From Exiguobacterium acetylicum (GTDB taxonomy: Bacteria > Bacillota > Bacilli > Exiguobacteriales > Exiguobacteriaceae), in contig NZ_CP081879.1 in assembly GCF_022170825.1 (NCBI RefSeq), positions 120,469 to 184,468 on the forward strand: 64,000 nt of DNA, written 5' to 3'. The notes under the pieces were generated by a model. The model was not told where the DNA came from. It did no database searches and saw nothing but the letters and a program-made list of their open reading frames with translations. Of this stretch, positions 26,845 to 35,056 are shown one piece after another (the first letter of the stretch is position 1; every line of letters starts with the position of its first letter). The position numbers were made by a program, and so were the translations under genes.

Positions 26845-27297
26845 TCAACCATATACAACATATTCATATCTTCTTTTCCCGCCTAATCTCTCACACTTTA
26901 AGCCATGATTATATTCATATCCATTTCTTAATAGAACATCTAAGCTATACGCTTTAATCTCTCTATATCGTCTCTCTCTCTTATAGAATGGAATACATTC
27001 AAGATGCTCCAGGTATTTATATTTTGCATACTCAACATCAAGCCCACGGTTAACTAACAAGATATATCCAGCACGTTTGCCACCTGACATGGCAATGTTG
27101 TAAGCTGCTTTAATCATTACATGATTCGTTTTAAGCCTTAGTTCATCTAACTTCTTGCTAACTGGTGGATACAATAACCTTGCGATCTCGTTTAACTCTT
27201 TCAATTGCTGGTCAGTCATTTCCTCATCACTATACATCTTGTATAGTCTTAGATACTCTAATTCGTATTCAGATAACCACCCGATGCGATCCGGCAT
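26845..27297 (-). CDS. Hypothetical protein, 150 residues
   Basis: The gene is AT-rich and encodes a soluble, helical and strongly charged protein with many Tyr, Arg and Lys (for example FYKRERRYREIKAY). No known family is recognised. It is followed on the same strand by lipoprotein and DUF3006 genes but separated from them by about 110 bases upstream on the map. It appears intact with GGAGGTG ahead of its start. Confidence 0.55.
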   Translation of the reverse strand: MPDRIGWLSEYELEYLRLYKMYSDEEMTDQQLKELNEIARLLYPPVSKKLDELRLKTNHVMIKAAYNIAMSGGKRAGYILLVNRGLDVEYAKYKYLEHLECIPFYKRERRYREIKAYSLDVLLRNGYEYNHGLKCERLGGKRRYEYVVYG

Positions 27298-27357
27298 AAC
27301 AACACCTCCGATTTAAGAATCTATATTTAAAAGAAATTATGAACACCTTCAGAATCC

Positions 27358-27918
27358 TCATTCAAGTTCAATCTTCTTCTCCCCTAGATCTTTTCCTGAT
27401 AATCCTTGAGTTGCTTTCAAGGTGACGACTGCCTTCGGGTCCTCGATATCATAAGCCATAATCCCTTTTGCAGTACCACCCGGTTTGATATCATCCAGCT
27501 GATGCTCTAAATAAGAAGCATACTTCTCTTCTTGTGGCGTCATCCCTACCTCTAACTTATTGATTGTATCTGTTCCTTCCTGTGTCGCTTCAAAGCAAGC
27601 AATCCAAACATTCATCCCATTGAGTGGCTTCTTACTGTCATTGGTCGTCTCATATGTGAAAACGAGTTGTGGTTTTTCGCGGAAATACTCTTTACTCGGC
27701 TCAAGTACTTCTGTCGAAAGAATCTTGACGGTCGCCATGTCGATTTTCAGAGTATCATCTTTGAAATAGACATCTTCTTTTTTCGTTTCCGCCACCTCGA
27801 CCTTTTCAGTCGGATTCGCTGCTTTTTTCGGTGGATCTTCTATCGTCTCTTGTGTGCCGCATCCAACGAGTGATAACCCTAACCCAACGATGACGACCGC
27901 TTGTCCTAACTTATTCAT
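27358..27918 (-). CDS. DUF5067-type secreted lipoprotein
   Basis: The 186-residue protein has a signal peptide with lipobox LSLVGC, an acidic Lys/Glu linker, and a beta-rich domain of about 120 residues with the patterns QLVFTYETTND and GMNVW. DUF5067 proteins are immunoglobulin-like surface lipoproteins of Firmicutes with no known enzyme activity. The ribosome site is weak. It may share a transcript with the DUF3006 gene 21 bases upstream. Confidence 0.7.
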   Translation of the reverse strand: MNKLGQAVVIVGLGLSLVGCGTQETIEDPPKKAANPTEKVEVAETKKEDVYFKDDTLKIDMATVKILSTEVLEPSKEYFREKPQLVFTYETTNDSKKPLNGMNVWIACFEATQEGTDTINKLEVGMTPQEEKYASYLEHQLDDIKPGGTAKGIMAYDIEDPKAVVTLKATQGLSGKDLGEKKIELE

Positions 27919-27939
27919 CTGCTTCAGCTCATTTCTTTT

Positions 27940-28164
27940 TTAGTCTTCCCATAGTTCTTCCATCAACTCATCGATTTCGTCTGACAGTCGCTGCCGTTCT
28001 TGGTCATCTTTCTCGATATGACCATACTCATCCATCCAGATGACATCGCCCGACTCGACCGTCATCGGAAAATGAGAAATCAATATATCACGCATCCCAT
28101 CATCGAACTCAACGACGACCCACTTCCCCTCAATCCGGTCGATGATTCCTTTTCGCTTCATCAT
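27940..28164 (-). CDS. DUF3006 small protein
   Basis: This 74-residue acidic protein begins with KRKGIIDRIEGKWVVVEFDD, the pattern of DUF3006, a small beta-barrel-like fold. DUF3006 genes are commonly paired with secreted ComEC/Rec2-like metallo-beta-lactamase genes in Firmicutes. Here its start overlaps the stop of exactly such a gene by four bases, so the two are co-translated. Confidence 0.8.
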   Translation of the reverse strand: MMKRKGIIDRIEGKWVVVEFDDGMRDILISHFPMTVESGDVIWMDEYGHIEKDDQERQRLSDEIDELMEELWED

Positions 28165-29009
28165 TTCGCCTTCTTGATCGTGTAGGACGATCCGTTCCCT
28201 TCGAAGACGATCGTGCCGCTCTTATCCGTCCGCAGCATCGTCGCCTTCGCCCGCTTCAAATTCGTCACGACTTCCTTCGTCGGATGTCCGTAGGCATTCT
28301 TCCCGACACTGATGACGGCATACTTCGGTTTGACGTACTTAAGGAACGTCGCGCTTGTCGACGTCTTCGCTCCATGATGTCCGACCTTGAGGACGTCCGC
28401 ACGCAGCGTCTTCTTCTTCGCGATCATGTCCTGTTCTGATTTCAGTTCCGCGTCTCCCGTGAACAGGAACGTGTTCTTCTTATAGGCGACATGTAGTACA
28501 GCACTCCAGTTGTTCAAATCACTCTTCGCATAGTCTTTGACCGGTCCGATGAATTGCGCCTTTACGCCTCCTTTGACCGGAAGCGAGACGCCAGCCTTTG
28601 CTGTCTTAATTGTCAGCTTCTCGCGCTTAACCGCCAACAAGAAGTCCTTATAGGCTTGCGTCGTGTGCTTGACTTTCGGTGCATAGACGCTCTTGACCTT
28701 GAACGAGTCGAGGACCTCGTCGAGTCCCCCGATGTGATCGGCATCCGGATGCGTCGAGATCAATACCTCAATATCACCGACCTTCTGTTTCTTCAGATAG
28801 ACGACGAGCTCATCGCCTTTCCCTTTGTTGCCACCATCGATGACGATGTCTTCACCGCTCGGCATCTTGATGTAGATTGCGTCGCCCTGACCGACATCGA
28901 TATAGTGGACCTTGATTTTCGGTGTCGCTGCCTCTGCGCCTTGCAGTGGTCCAAAGAGCAATCCAATACTTGCGAGCGCTAAACTAGCCCCCATCCATTT
29001 ACGTTGCAT
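28161..29009 (-). CDS. Secreted ComEC/Rec2-type metallo-beta-lactamase-fold hydrolase
   Basis: A signal peptide (about residues 1-27, ending in GAEAA) is followed by a metallo-beta-lactamase fold. The motifs are VGQGDAIYI, the metal-binding HPDADHIGG near 83-91, LFTGDAE near 177, and VGHHGAKTST near 204. This matches the C-terminal nuclease-like domain of ComEC as a stand-alone secreted protein. Such proteins may degrade extracellular DNA or phosphoesters; the substrate is unproven. It is coupled to the DUF3006 gene. Confidence 0.85.
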   Translation of the reverse strand: MQRKWMGASLALASIGLLFGPLQGAEAATPKIKVHYIDVGQGDAIYIKMPSGEDIVIDGGNKGKGDELVVYLKKQKVGDIEVLISTHPDADHIGGLDEVLDSFKVKSVYAPKVKHTTQAYKDFLLAVKREKLTIKTAKAGVSLPVKGGVKAQFIGPVKDYAKSDLNNWSAVLHVAYKKNTFLFTGDAELKSEQDMIAKKKTLRADVLKVGHHGAKTSTSATFLKYVKPKYAVISVGKNAYGHPTKEVVTNLKRAKATMLRTDKSGTIVFEGNGSSYTIKKAK

Positions 29010-29130
29010 CTTTCATCGCTCCATTCCTGATTTGTAAGTTATCTTCAGTATACAGTGAATACCAGGAGAAAGTTGGTTATATTTCCCACCCACCTATTTT
29101 TATTGATAGGTTAGTTTATATGTAAGTCCA

Positions 29131-29158
29131 TACAAAAAAACAGACCTTAACGGGTCTG
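29131..29158 (-). terminator. Terminator overlapping the end of the 64-residue gene
   Basis: CAGACC (29141-29146) and GGTCTG (29153-29158) form a six-pair stem. On the minus strand it is followed by TTTTTTTG. The stop codon lies inside the loop. Confidence 0.6.
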
Positions 29159-29341
29159 CTTGTTAAAGTGTGTCTGCATGAAGTCTGTCAATCGATCGAC
29201 ATCGATGAACCATGTCACATGCTCAATCGATCCTTCTACTTCTCGCACGAATCGAAGCTGGGCATCGATCAATGTTACCTTATCTGGTATCTGTTTCCCC
29301 TTCGCTTGCTCCATGACCTCAAACATCTCTACTATATTCAT
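29147..29341 (-). CDS. Small hypothetical protein, 64 residues
   Basis: The start at 29341 is chosen because AGGGGTGG lies just ahead; an upstream in-frame ATG has no ribosome site. The product is soluble, with a helix, two strands (LIDAQLRFVREVEG and HVTWFIDVDRL) and a basic end. The family is unknown. It is a single-gene unit with its own terminator. Confidence 0.5.
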   Translation of the reverse strand: MNIVEMFEVMEQAKGKQIPDKVTLIDAQLRFVREVEGSIEHVTWFIDVDRLTDFMQTHFNKQTR

Positions 29342-29486
29342 GTACTCCACCCCTAACCGATTTGTTAAGCACAGCATAGAATGATTTAAGAGTCTGTACG
29401 AACTACCTTAGATCAGATAAGCGAAGTGATATGTAAGATAACTGAGTCGTTACGAAACAATGCACGATTGATTTTTCACGCATAAA

Positions 29487-29517
29487 AAAAGAAACGACCT
29501 TTTAAGATCGTTTCTGT
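29487..29517 (-). terminator. Terminator for the small membrane protein gene
   Basis: AGAAACGA (29490-29497) pairs with TCGTTTCT (29508-29515), followed on the minus strand by a run of seven T. Confidence 0.7.
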
Positions 29518-29551
29518 CATAAAAATGATCATTCTTATTACGCATATCGAA

Positions 29552-29755
29552 TCAATAGAGATAAATAAGTACACCTACGATCAGAATGAACGGAACCAAA
29601 ATCATTTTACCTGTTCGGCTCAAAAAGCTCTTCTTTTCTTTTGTAAACAAGAAATCGATCAATAAGAAAAGTCCGAATGCAATCGGTACAAGGTAGAGTA
29701 GAGGGACATTTGTAAGTGTTGCACCGAATACATCTGTCGATCCATCAAAGTTCAT
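29552..29755 (-). CDS. Small two-helix membrane protein, 67 residues
   Basis: The start at 29755 has AAAGGAG eight bases ahead. The product has two membrane helices (about residues 17-37 and 49-66) joined by a basic loop (FTKEKKSFLSRTGK). No family is recognised. It may be a small stress or envelope protein. Confidence 0.55.
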   Translation of the reverse strand: MNFDGSTDVFGATLTNVPLLYLVPIAFGLFLLIDFLFTKEKKSFLSRTGKMILVPFILIVGVLIYLY

Positions 29756-29911
29756 ATGTAGTTTCTCCTTTTTAGATATCCTCGCATAAGACACATCATT
29801 CACTATCGAAGCGCTAACGACGATCTCATACGTGGACAAGCCTCTTTCCTTTAGTATGCCATTCCTTCGACTAAATCCTAACCTTTTATTTTTCTTTTTA
29901 GAATTCTGTGT

Positions 29912-30061
29912 AACGCTCCGTGTCTTCCGACGCAAGGAGCAGGAACGTAGAGATGCCTCGCACAAGCGATGTGCAGCTCTCGTTATCGGTCCGTCAGGAG
30001 GGCAGCGGTGCGATGAGGATGTTGCTGCGTGCAGCTTACAGCCTCACGCATGAGCTCGAAA
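29912..30061 (+). repeat. Dispersed repeat A, copy 1 (150 bases)
   Basis: This stretch matches 31107-31256 over its full 150 bases without gaps, with about 13 differences by eye (about 91 percent identity), in the same orientation. It is GC-richer than its surroundings and has no convincing reading frame. The similarity weakens beyond the ends, although traces continue to about 30130 (TCCATTCACTCACTTCT against TCCATTCAATCACTTCT). The gap around it, 29756-30280, otherwise holds nothing I can identify. Confidence 0.85.
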
Positions 30062-30280
30062 GTCTTTATGTCGTCCGCATTACTATGGAAACATCAATCC
30101 TCTCTCCATAGAACTCCGTCCATTCACTCACTTCTTCGCTCATCCATGCATTGCAAAAACTCCTTCAATTCTGCCATAAAATATTTTTCCCAAAATATAA
30201 CTTTGTATACAATTGTAAATTACATAAAATCGTTATATTATAAAAGGTAATAAAGTATTGTGAACGTATGAAGAGTAGAA

Positions 30281-30514
30281 ATGCTTGTATCTGGAAAAGT
30301 ATATTTATTTGCAACAATCCATGATGAGAAAATGAATTGGCACAACCCAGTTCCTGCTTATGGAGAAGTTCTTATTGAAGATGGCGAAGATATTCAAACT
30401 GTAGTTGATACGTATGAAACTGCATTTGAGAATCAAACGATCTCACCTATCATGGGGAGACACGATGAACTCGAACTAGAAGAAGGATTTGTTGAGGAAG
30501 AAGCCGCTCAATAA
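30281..30514 (+). CDS. Small acidic hypothetical protein, 77 residues
   Basis: A soluble, strongly acidic protein with N-terminal strand pattern (GKVYLFATIHD) and a Glu-rich end. The ribosome site is weak (GAAGAG close to the ATG). It lies between the two copies of repeat A and 48 bases ahead of the next gene in the same direction. No family is recognised. Confidence 0.5.
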   Translation: MLVSGKVYLFATIHDEKMNWHNPVPAYGEVLIEDGEDIQTVVDTYETAFENQTISPIMGRHDELELEEGFVEEEAAQ

Positions 30515-30562
30515 GAACACTTAAACTTTATTTAAATTATCCTTATCAAGGGAGGATGCTTT

Positions 30563-31000
30563 ATGGGTAAATTTAAATGGATTGGTGTTTTAGTAGTATT
30601 GGTTGTTCTAGTTTTTGTGTTTGATCCGTTTCGTGGGGAACCACCAAACCCCAAAGTAGAAGCACAAGGAAAAGATATTCCAACGGTCCAAGGATCATTT
30701 TGTTGGGATGGTCTATTACGCAACCAATGTGTCGATAAAGTGTATGTCGACGGACTCGATATGACGAAAAAAAGCAAACCAACTGTAGTATCCTCTAATA
30801 AAAAAATTGATATTGCTTTTGAAAATGAACCGGATTCTATTGAAATCGTTCGTTGGACAGATAAGCAAGATGCTGAAAAGGTTACTTTAACTGATGATGC
30901 CATTACTGCACCGAAAGAAAAAGGAACATATGCATACGAAATTAACGCAAAGTGGTCCAATGGTGACGGACAATTCGCTTTCCTAGTTAAAGTAGACTAA
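30563..31000 (+). CDS. Secreted hypothetical protein with one probable disulfide
   Basis: The 145-residue protein has an N-terminal membrane or signal segment (about residues 5-22). It has a beta-rich outer part with two cysteines about 10 residues apart (GSFCWDG and NQCVDK) that may form a disulfide. The ATG follows GGGAGGA. A clean terminator ends the gene. The family is not recognised; comparable small secreted proteins are common in Bacillus. It lies between the copies of repeat A. Confidence 0.6.
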   Translation: MGKFKWIGVLVVLVVLVFVFDPFRGEPPNPKVEAQGKDIPTVQGSFCWDGLLRNQCVDKVYVDGLDMTKKSKPTVVSSNKKIDIAFENEPDSIEIVRWTDKQDAEKVTLTDDAITAPKEKGTYAYEINAKWSNGDGQFAFLVKVD

Positions 31001-31034
31001 CTCCCCTCCCTTTTTTCCTCACACTTCCTCTTCT

Positions 31035-31066
31035 ACCAACAGTCATTTGACTGTTGGTTTTTTATT
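31035..31066 (+). terminator. Terminator after the secreted protein gene
   Basis: ACCAACAGTCA at 31035 and its complement TGACTGTTGGT surround a three-base centre and are followed by TTTTTATTTT. Confidence 0.8.
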
Positions 31067-31106
31067 TTATTAGAGATGTATTTCAAAATGGTATTTTTAT
31101 TTTTTG

Positions 31107-31256
31107 AACGCTCCGTGTCCTCCGTCGCAAGGAACAGGAACGTAGAGATGCCTCGCGCAGGCGAGTCGCAGCTCTCGTTATCGGTCCGGCAGGAGGGCAG
31201 CGGTGCGATGAGGATGTCGCTGCGTGCAGTCTACAGCCTCACGCATGAGCCCGAAA
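31107..31256 (+). repeat. Dispersed repeat A, copy 2 (150 bases)
   Basis: This is the second copy of the 150-base repeat described at 29912-30061, in the same orientation about 1.2 kb away. The two copies bracket the two small genes at 30281-31000, which suggests a past duplication or a mobile cassette. The repeat contains CGTTATCGGTCC and GGAGGGCAGCGGTGCGATGA, identical in both copies. Confidence 0.85.
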
Positions 31257-31302
31257 ACTCTTTTGTTTTCTACATGACTCTAGAAAGACTAGACAGCAAC
31301 AT

Positions 31303-31548
31303 CTACGTCATCATCAATCTATCTAAATCAGCTATCCGTCTATAGAAGACCTCCATCCATTCAATCACTTCTAAACTTACGATCATCTCACGAAAGGCAC
31401 TCCCCTCTATAGAAAAGACGATGTACACCTTCCAGCCTGCAGTGGATCCGTCCACTGCAGGCGTCTCACTGCCTTTGGATTTGGAACAAATCCATTCCAT
31501 ATTCGATCGTGCTTTCTTCAAAGAAAAACGACGTCGTTTTTCGTCCAT
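31303..31548 (-). CDS. Possible small protein downstream of radC (uncertain)
   Basis: An open frame of 81 codons runs on the same strand as the RadC gene and starts about 50 bases behind it. Its C-terminal half (VYIVFSIEG, then EVIEWMEVFYRR) looks protein-like. The ribosome site is poor and a perfect 12-pair hairpin (31435-31462) falls inside the frame. Traces of its 3' end recur beyond repeat A copy 1 near 30100-30130. It may be a remnant and not an active gene. Confidence 0.3.
   Translation of the reverse strand: MDEKRRRFSLKKARSNMEWICSKSKGSETPAVDGSTAGWKVYIVFSIEGSAFREMIVSLEVIEWMEVFYRRIADLDRLMMT
31435..31462. other. Perfect 12-base inverted repeat with TCCG loop
   Basis: GCCTGCAGTGGA at 31435-31446 and TCCACTGCAGGC at 31451-31462 form an uninterrupted stem. 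A second stem, GGACGGG/CCCGTCC, lies at 31566-31584. They stand downstream of radC on the minus strand and could act as terminators or processing signals, but neither has a T-run. Confidence 0.6.
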
Positions 31549-31599
31549 GCCCTCGTGCGCAGATAGGACGGGGTTATCCCGTCCGTCTACGCTATTCCT

Positions 31600-32052
31600 T
31601 TACAGCACACCTTGCGCTTTCAGGCTGACGTATTCTTCTCCGGCACCGACGATGATATGGTCGAGAAGCTGAATACCGACGATACGTCCGACCTCGACGA
31701 GCCGTTCTGTCACCTCGATGTCCTCCCGTGACGGATGCGGGTCACCGCTCGGGTGCTGATGGCTGACAATGAGTGACGTCGCATTGTTGAGGATGGCGGA
31801 CTTGAAGATTTCTCGAGGATGGACGACGCTCGAGTTGATGCTCCCGACGTGTGCCCGATGGACGGCGATGACGCGATTCTTCGTATTGAGCAGGATGACG
31901 AGGAACACTTCCCGGTCATCGTCCTGGATGAAGCGTTTCGCGACACAGAACGCGTCCTCGGGTGACGTGATGTGCGTCGTCTCGAGCGCGACGTCCGGTT
32001 CACGGACCTCTTGGCGGATACGGGTGATTTCAACGAGTGTAGTCAGTTCCAT
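31600..32052 (-). CDS. radC: RadC-family JAB/MPN protein
   Basis: This 150-residue protein consists of the JAB1/MPN metal-binding domain only, with SHQHPSGDPHPSRED (His98, His100 and Asp111 as metal ligands). The N-terminal helix-hairpin-helix part of chromosomal RadC is absent, as is usual for copies on plasmids and islands. The start at 32052 has AAAGGAG ahead. The biochemical role is uncertain; island RadC proteins often sit with antirestriction or replication genes. A decayed copy of part of this gene is seen at 54165-54216. Confidence 0.85.
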   Translation of the reverse strand: MELTTLVEITRIRQEVREPDVALETTHITSPEDAFCVAKRFIQDDDREVFLVILLNTKNRVIAVHRAHVGSINSSVVHPREIFKSAILNNATSLIVSHQHPSGDPHPSREDIEVTERLVEVGRIVGIQLLDHIIVGAGEEYVSLKAQGVL

Positions 32053-32243
32053 TGAAAAGCTCCTTTCGCGAGTGGGATGCAGTCCGACACGGTGCCGTCC
32101 TGTTGACGGGAACGCAGCGAGCGTCGCGAGACGGCGCAAGGGTGACCGCAGGGAAAGATCAAAAAAAGCGGACAGCGTACCGAGACGAAGGATTCCGGAG
32201 CCCGCGAGCGAAAAGCGTGCTTTGAGCCAAAACGCAGAGGAAG
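32053..32243. other. GC-rich leader region between radC and repeat B
   Basis: No gene is supported here. The stretch is unusually GC-rich. ATCAAAAAAAGC at 32158-32169 is the inverted partner of GCTTTTTTTGAT at 32260-32271 inside repeat B, so a stem or element end may span the two. It presumably holds the radC promoter. Confidence 0.4.
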
Positions 32244-32365
32244 ACGAGGAACGGCAGCGGCTTTTTTTGATGGCCCTTGCGCCGATGAGGAGCGAGCTAG
32301 AGTACGGAAACAGGACGGCTTGCGGTCCCTTTCCATCAGACAGAGCGGTACCGCTCTGTTCCATG
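32244..32365. repeat. Dispersed repeat B, copy 1 (122 bases)
   Basis: This stretch matches 40321-40442 over 122 bases with about 16 differences (about 87 percent by eye). A shortened, decayed copy lies near 54224-54296. It ends with the 20-base palindrome ACAGAGCGGTACCGCTCTGT at 32340-32359. It contains no convincing gene. The copy here lies upstream of radC. Confidence 0.8.
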
Positions 32366-32434
32366 CCTTACCTACAAAAAGCGAAGAGCATTGAAAATGC
32401 CCTTCGCTTCCTCATTCCAAAACAATTGTTGCTG

Positions 32435-32902
32435 TCATTTGACTGCTTTACGTTTTAAAAATCGTTTGATTCCTCTGACCGCATAACGATGATCCAATTC
32501 GCCTGTCAAACCGGCGACAGTCACCGTTCCAACCATGCCAACGCCTTCCACCCGAATCGGAATGGAACCCCCGACTGCTTGATAGCGATCCGGTGCCAAA
32601 AGGGAATGCTCAGTATGTGTTGCACCGGTTTCCTTGAACCGTGCCTCGATGAAAGCCGAACTTTTTTGATAATGATCGACGACACGTTTCTTACGATATA
32701 ACCAGTAGTGGTTCTCTTCCGTCGTTCCTTCCATCAAATGAGTAAAGAGCGGTACGCGGTTCTTCTCAATATGGATTGCCACGTCCACGTCATCTTCTTG
32801 AGCTAACGCGATGATACCAAGACCCATTTCTAGTGCATCCTGATGATTAAAACGATCGAGTACTAATTCATTTTCTTGTTCCGTAAATTGTTGAGTTGTC
32901 AT
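32435..32902 (-). CDS. GlcG/HbpS-like heme-degrading family protein (UPF0303 type)
   Basis: The 155-residue soluble protein has the family pattern FNHQDALEMGLGIIALA near residue 17 and the C-terminal VGTVTVAGLTGELDH. The fold is the GlcG/HbpS alpha-beta type, some members of which bind or degrade heme. The reaction here is not established. It lies 28 bases downstream of the MFS exporter gene on the same strand and is probably co-transcribed from there. Confidence 0.75.
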   Translation of the reverse strand: MTTQQFTEQENELVLDRFNHQDALEMGLGIIALAQEDDVDVAIHIEKNRVPLFTHLMEGTTEENHYWLYRKKRVVDHYQKSSAFIEARFKETGATHTEHSLLAPDRYQAVGGSIPIRVEGVGMVGTVTVAGLTGELDHRYAVRGIKRFLKRKAVK

Positions 32903-32929
32903 GATAAGTTACTCCTTTAACTGATAATT

Positions 32930-34102
32930 TTAGTTTGATGTTTTAACTTTGCTACTTAATACAGAAAGTAGAAAGGCGATGAATGCCATGATTGCTCCGA
33001 CCCACGCGGTATCCAGGTAATCTCCTTTGGAGATGACAACGCTACCCAGGGTCGATCCCAGGGCGATGCCAACATTGAAGCCAGCAATGTTGAGAGCAGA
33101 CGCCATGCTTTTCGCCGCTGGTACGTAACGATCAGCCAATGCGACGATGTGTGTCTGGACACCAGCTGACATCATGAAGGCGACCAGTCCAAGTAAGGCA
33201 ATCGCGATGAATGAACCTGCCTGAGATGGAAGGAGTAGGAGCTGCAACAATAAAATAATCGCTTGCGCGAGAAAAATCAGTCGAAGTGATCGTACCGGTT
33301 GACGATCCGCCAGCTTTCCACCAACCATATTCCCGATGGCAACAAACACACCATAGACGAGGAGGAGCCATGTGATGCTTTGATCGGCATGTCCACTGAT
33401 AGTCGTCAGAATCGGTGAGAGATACGTGAACAAGACGAAGGTCGCACCGAATCCGAAAATCGTCATCGCGAGACCGAGCAAGATCTGTGATTGTTTCAAG
33501 AGTGCGACGATGTCATGAATGGTCGTACGCTGTAGTTCTGTCTCTGTCGACTTCGGTACGAATCGCGCAATCGTAAACAATCCAATGACACCGAGAAGCG
33601 CGACGACACCGAAAGTCGCTCTCCAGCCAATGTGTTGTCCGATGAACGTCCCCATCGGTACGCCAAGTACCGTCGCAACCGTCAAGCCGGTGAACATGAT
33701 CGAGACTGCGCTACCTTGTTTTCCTGACGGGACAATACTGGTCGCGACGACCGTCGCAATCGCAAAGAACAGTCCGTGTGCGATGGCTGTGATGATACGC
33801 GAGAATAAAACTGCTTCATACGAAGTGACGAACAATGCAGCTGCGTTCCCAATCGTAAAGACAATCATCAGTCCGAGTAAAAGCTTCTTCTTGTTCACGC
33901 GACTGAATACTGCAGCTAAAAGTGGTGTTCCGATCGCGAGTGCCAGTGCATATCCGGAAATCAAGGAACCGGCTTTCGTCAACGAGATGTCTAAGTCGGA
34001 TGCGACAGTCGGTAACAGACCGACGATGACAAATTCCGTCGTTCCGATCGCGAACGCACTGATGGCAAGGGCGATGAGTGCTTGATACATATTTCGATTC
34101 AT
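32930..34102 (-). CDS. MFS exporter, AraJ/YdhP type
   Basis: This 390-residue protein has 12 predicted membrane helices and begins with the pattern ALAISAFAIGTTEFVIVGLLP, typical of AraJ/YdhP drug or sugar efflux members of the major facilitator superfamily (written here in part: IGTTEFVIVGLLP). The start at 34102 has AAAAGGAGGA ahead. It is preceded on the same strand by an IclR regulator, with only 13 bases between, and followed by the heme-degrading-family gene. The substrate is unknown. Confidence 0.85.
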   Translation of the reverse strand: MNRNMYQALIALAISAFAIGTTEFVIVGLLPTVASDLDISLTKAGSLISGYALALAIGTPLLAAVFSRVNKKKLLLGLMIVFTIGNAAALFVTSYEAVLFSRIITAIAHGLFFAIATVVATSIVPSGKQGSAVSIMFTGLTVATVLGVPMGTFIGQHIGWRATFGVVALLGVIGLFTIARFVPKSTETELQRTTIHDIVALLKQSQILLGLAMTIFGFGATFVLFTYLSPILTTISGHADQSITWLLLVYGVFVAIGNMVGGKLADRQPVRSLRLIFLAQAIILLLQLLLLPSQAGSFIAIALLGLVAFMMSAGVQTHIVALADRYVPAAKSMASALNIAGFNVGIALGSTLGSVVISKGDYLDTAWVGAIMAFIAFLLSVLSSKVKTSN

Positions 34103-34115
34103 GATAATCCTCCTT

Positions 34116-34850
34116 TTATTGAATGAAGGAGGTGATCTTTTCACTATAACGTTGCAATACATGGCTGAATCGAGGATCTTGCTTTTTCGAAAGACGTGTC
34201 GCCGGACCGGAGATGGCGAGCGCAGCAACTACCGCTCCCTCTTTCAAGATCGGCACGGCAAGGCAACGAATTCCTTCTTCTGCTTCCTCATCATCAATCG
34301 CGACCCCTTTTTGTCGAATCGCCTTCAGATGATAGCGCAACAGCTGTTGATCGACGAAGGTGCGATCCGTCCGAGCTTGAAGTTCGAGGTTTGCCAAAAT
34401 AGACCGTAAACGATTTTCCTCAAGAAACGCTAAGATGACTTTTCCGAGAGCACTTTGATGGGCGAGGAACCGGTCACCGACTTGTGTGTGACTACGATTC
34501 GTATATCTGCCGTCAACGACCTGCGTATTGATGACTTCCGTCCCTTGCAAAATGGCGACATAGACTGTCTCTCCTAGTTCCTTGCTTAACTCGTGTAGTG
34601 GAGGGACCATGTTCCAGTTTTCGACCGTATCCAGCTTGGGACCGACTTGCCCGACAGATTCCGTGATGGCATACTCTTTGCCCATTTTCTCGACATAACC
34701 CATCATCTCTAGTGTCGCAAGCAGACGGAATACTGTCGTCTTGTTCAATTGCGATGTCTGGATCAATCGCGACATCGACATCGGTCCATTCGCGCGAAGA
34801 AGATCTAATAATTGAAGACCTTTCTTCAATGTGCTTACTTCGTATTGCAT
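34116..34850 (-). CDS. IclR-family transcriptional regulator
   Basis: The 244-residue protein has the winged-helix domain of IclR (residues 5-65, with MSRLIQTSQLNKTTVFRLLATL) and the GAF-like effector domain with AHQSALGKVILAF and the conserved RCLAVPI segment. It is the first gene of the unit with the MFS exporter, so it probably controls that exporter. The dyad TTGTTTCAAA/TTTGAAACAA lies just ahead of its start. Confidence 0.9.
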   Translation of the reverse strand: MQYEVSTLKKGLQLLDLLRANGPMSMSRLIQTSQLNKTTVFRLLATLEMMGYVEKMGKEYAITESVGQVGPKLDTVENWNMVPPLHELSKELGETVYVAILQGTEVINTQVVDGRYTNRSHTQVGDRFLAHQSALGKVILAFLEENRLRSILANLELQARTDRTFVDQQLLRYHLKAIRQKGVAIDDEEAEEGIRCLAVPILKEGAVVAALAISGPATRLSKKQDPRFSHVLQRYSEKITSFIQ

Positions 34851-34890
34851 TTGATCACCTCATGTCGTTTATCTTAAGGAGCATAAGAGC

Positions 34891-34932
34891 TTGTTTCAAA
34901 AAAAGTTGAATTTGTTTCATTATTTGAAACAA
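34891..34932. promoter_or_regulatory. Candidate IclR operator
   Basis: TTGTTTCAAA (34891-34900) and TTTGAAACAA (34923-34932) are perfect inverted copies about 40 bases upstream of the IclR start, with a third half-site TTTGTTTCA between them (34911-34919). This fits autoregulation. Confidence 0.6.
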
Positions 34933-34966
34933 GTTGCCCATTCATATCGTTTTTTTCTAAAAAAAA

Positions 34967-34998
34967 TGAATCACCTATCATGGTGATCCATTTTTTCG
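34967..34998 (-). terminator. Terminator for the HxlR gene
   Basis: ATCACC and GGTGAT with flanking ATGA/CCAT form a stem around TATCAT; on the minus strand it is followed by a T-run of eight. Confidence 0.65.
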
Positions 34999-35056
34999 GT
35001 ACAACTCAACGTATTCTTCGATCCTTTAGTTTTTACATCAACGCCAACTATTCATT

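Noticed and set aside
29912..31256. The pair of 150-base repeats as a CRISPR array or insertion-sequence ends
   Set aside because: Only two copies 1.2 kb apart, too long for CRISPR repeats, same orientation, and no transposase between them.
32158..32271. ATCAAAAAAAGC/GCTTTTTTTGAT as terminal inverted repeats of a transposon
   Set aside because: The arms are only 12 bases and dominated by A/T runs, no target duplication is seen, and the left arm is missing at the other copies of repeat B.
31769..32458. 229-codon plus-strand frame opposite radC
   Set aside because: It is Arg/Ser-rich, runs antisense to a clear RadC protein and through repeat B, and has no ribosome site.
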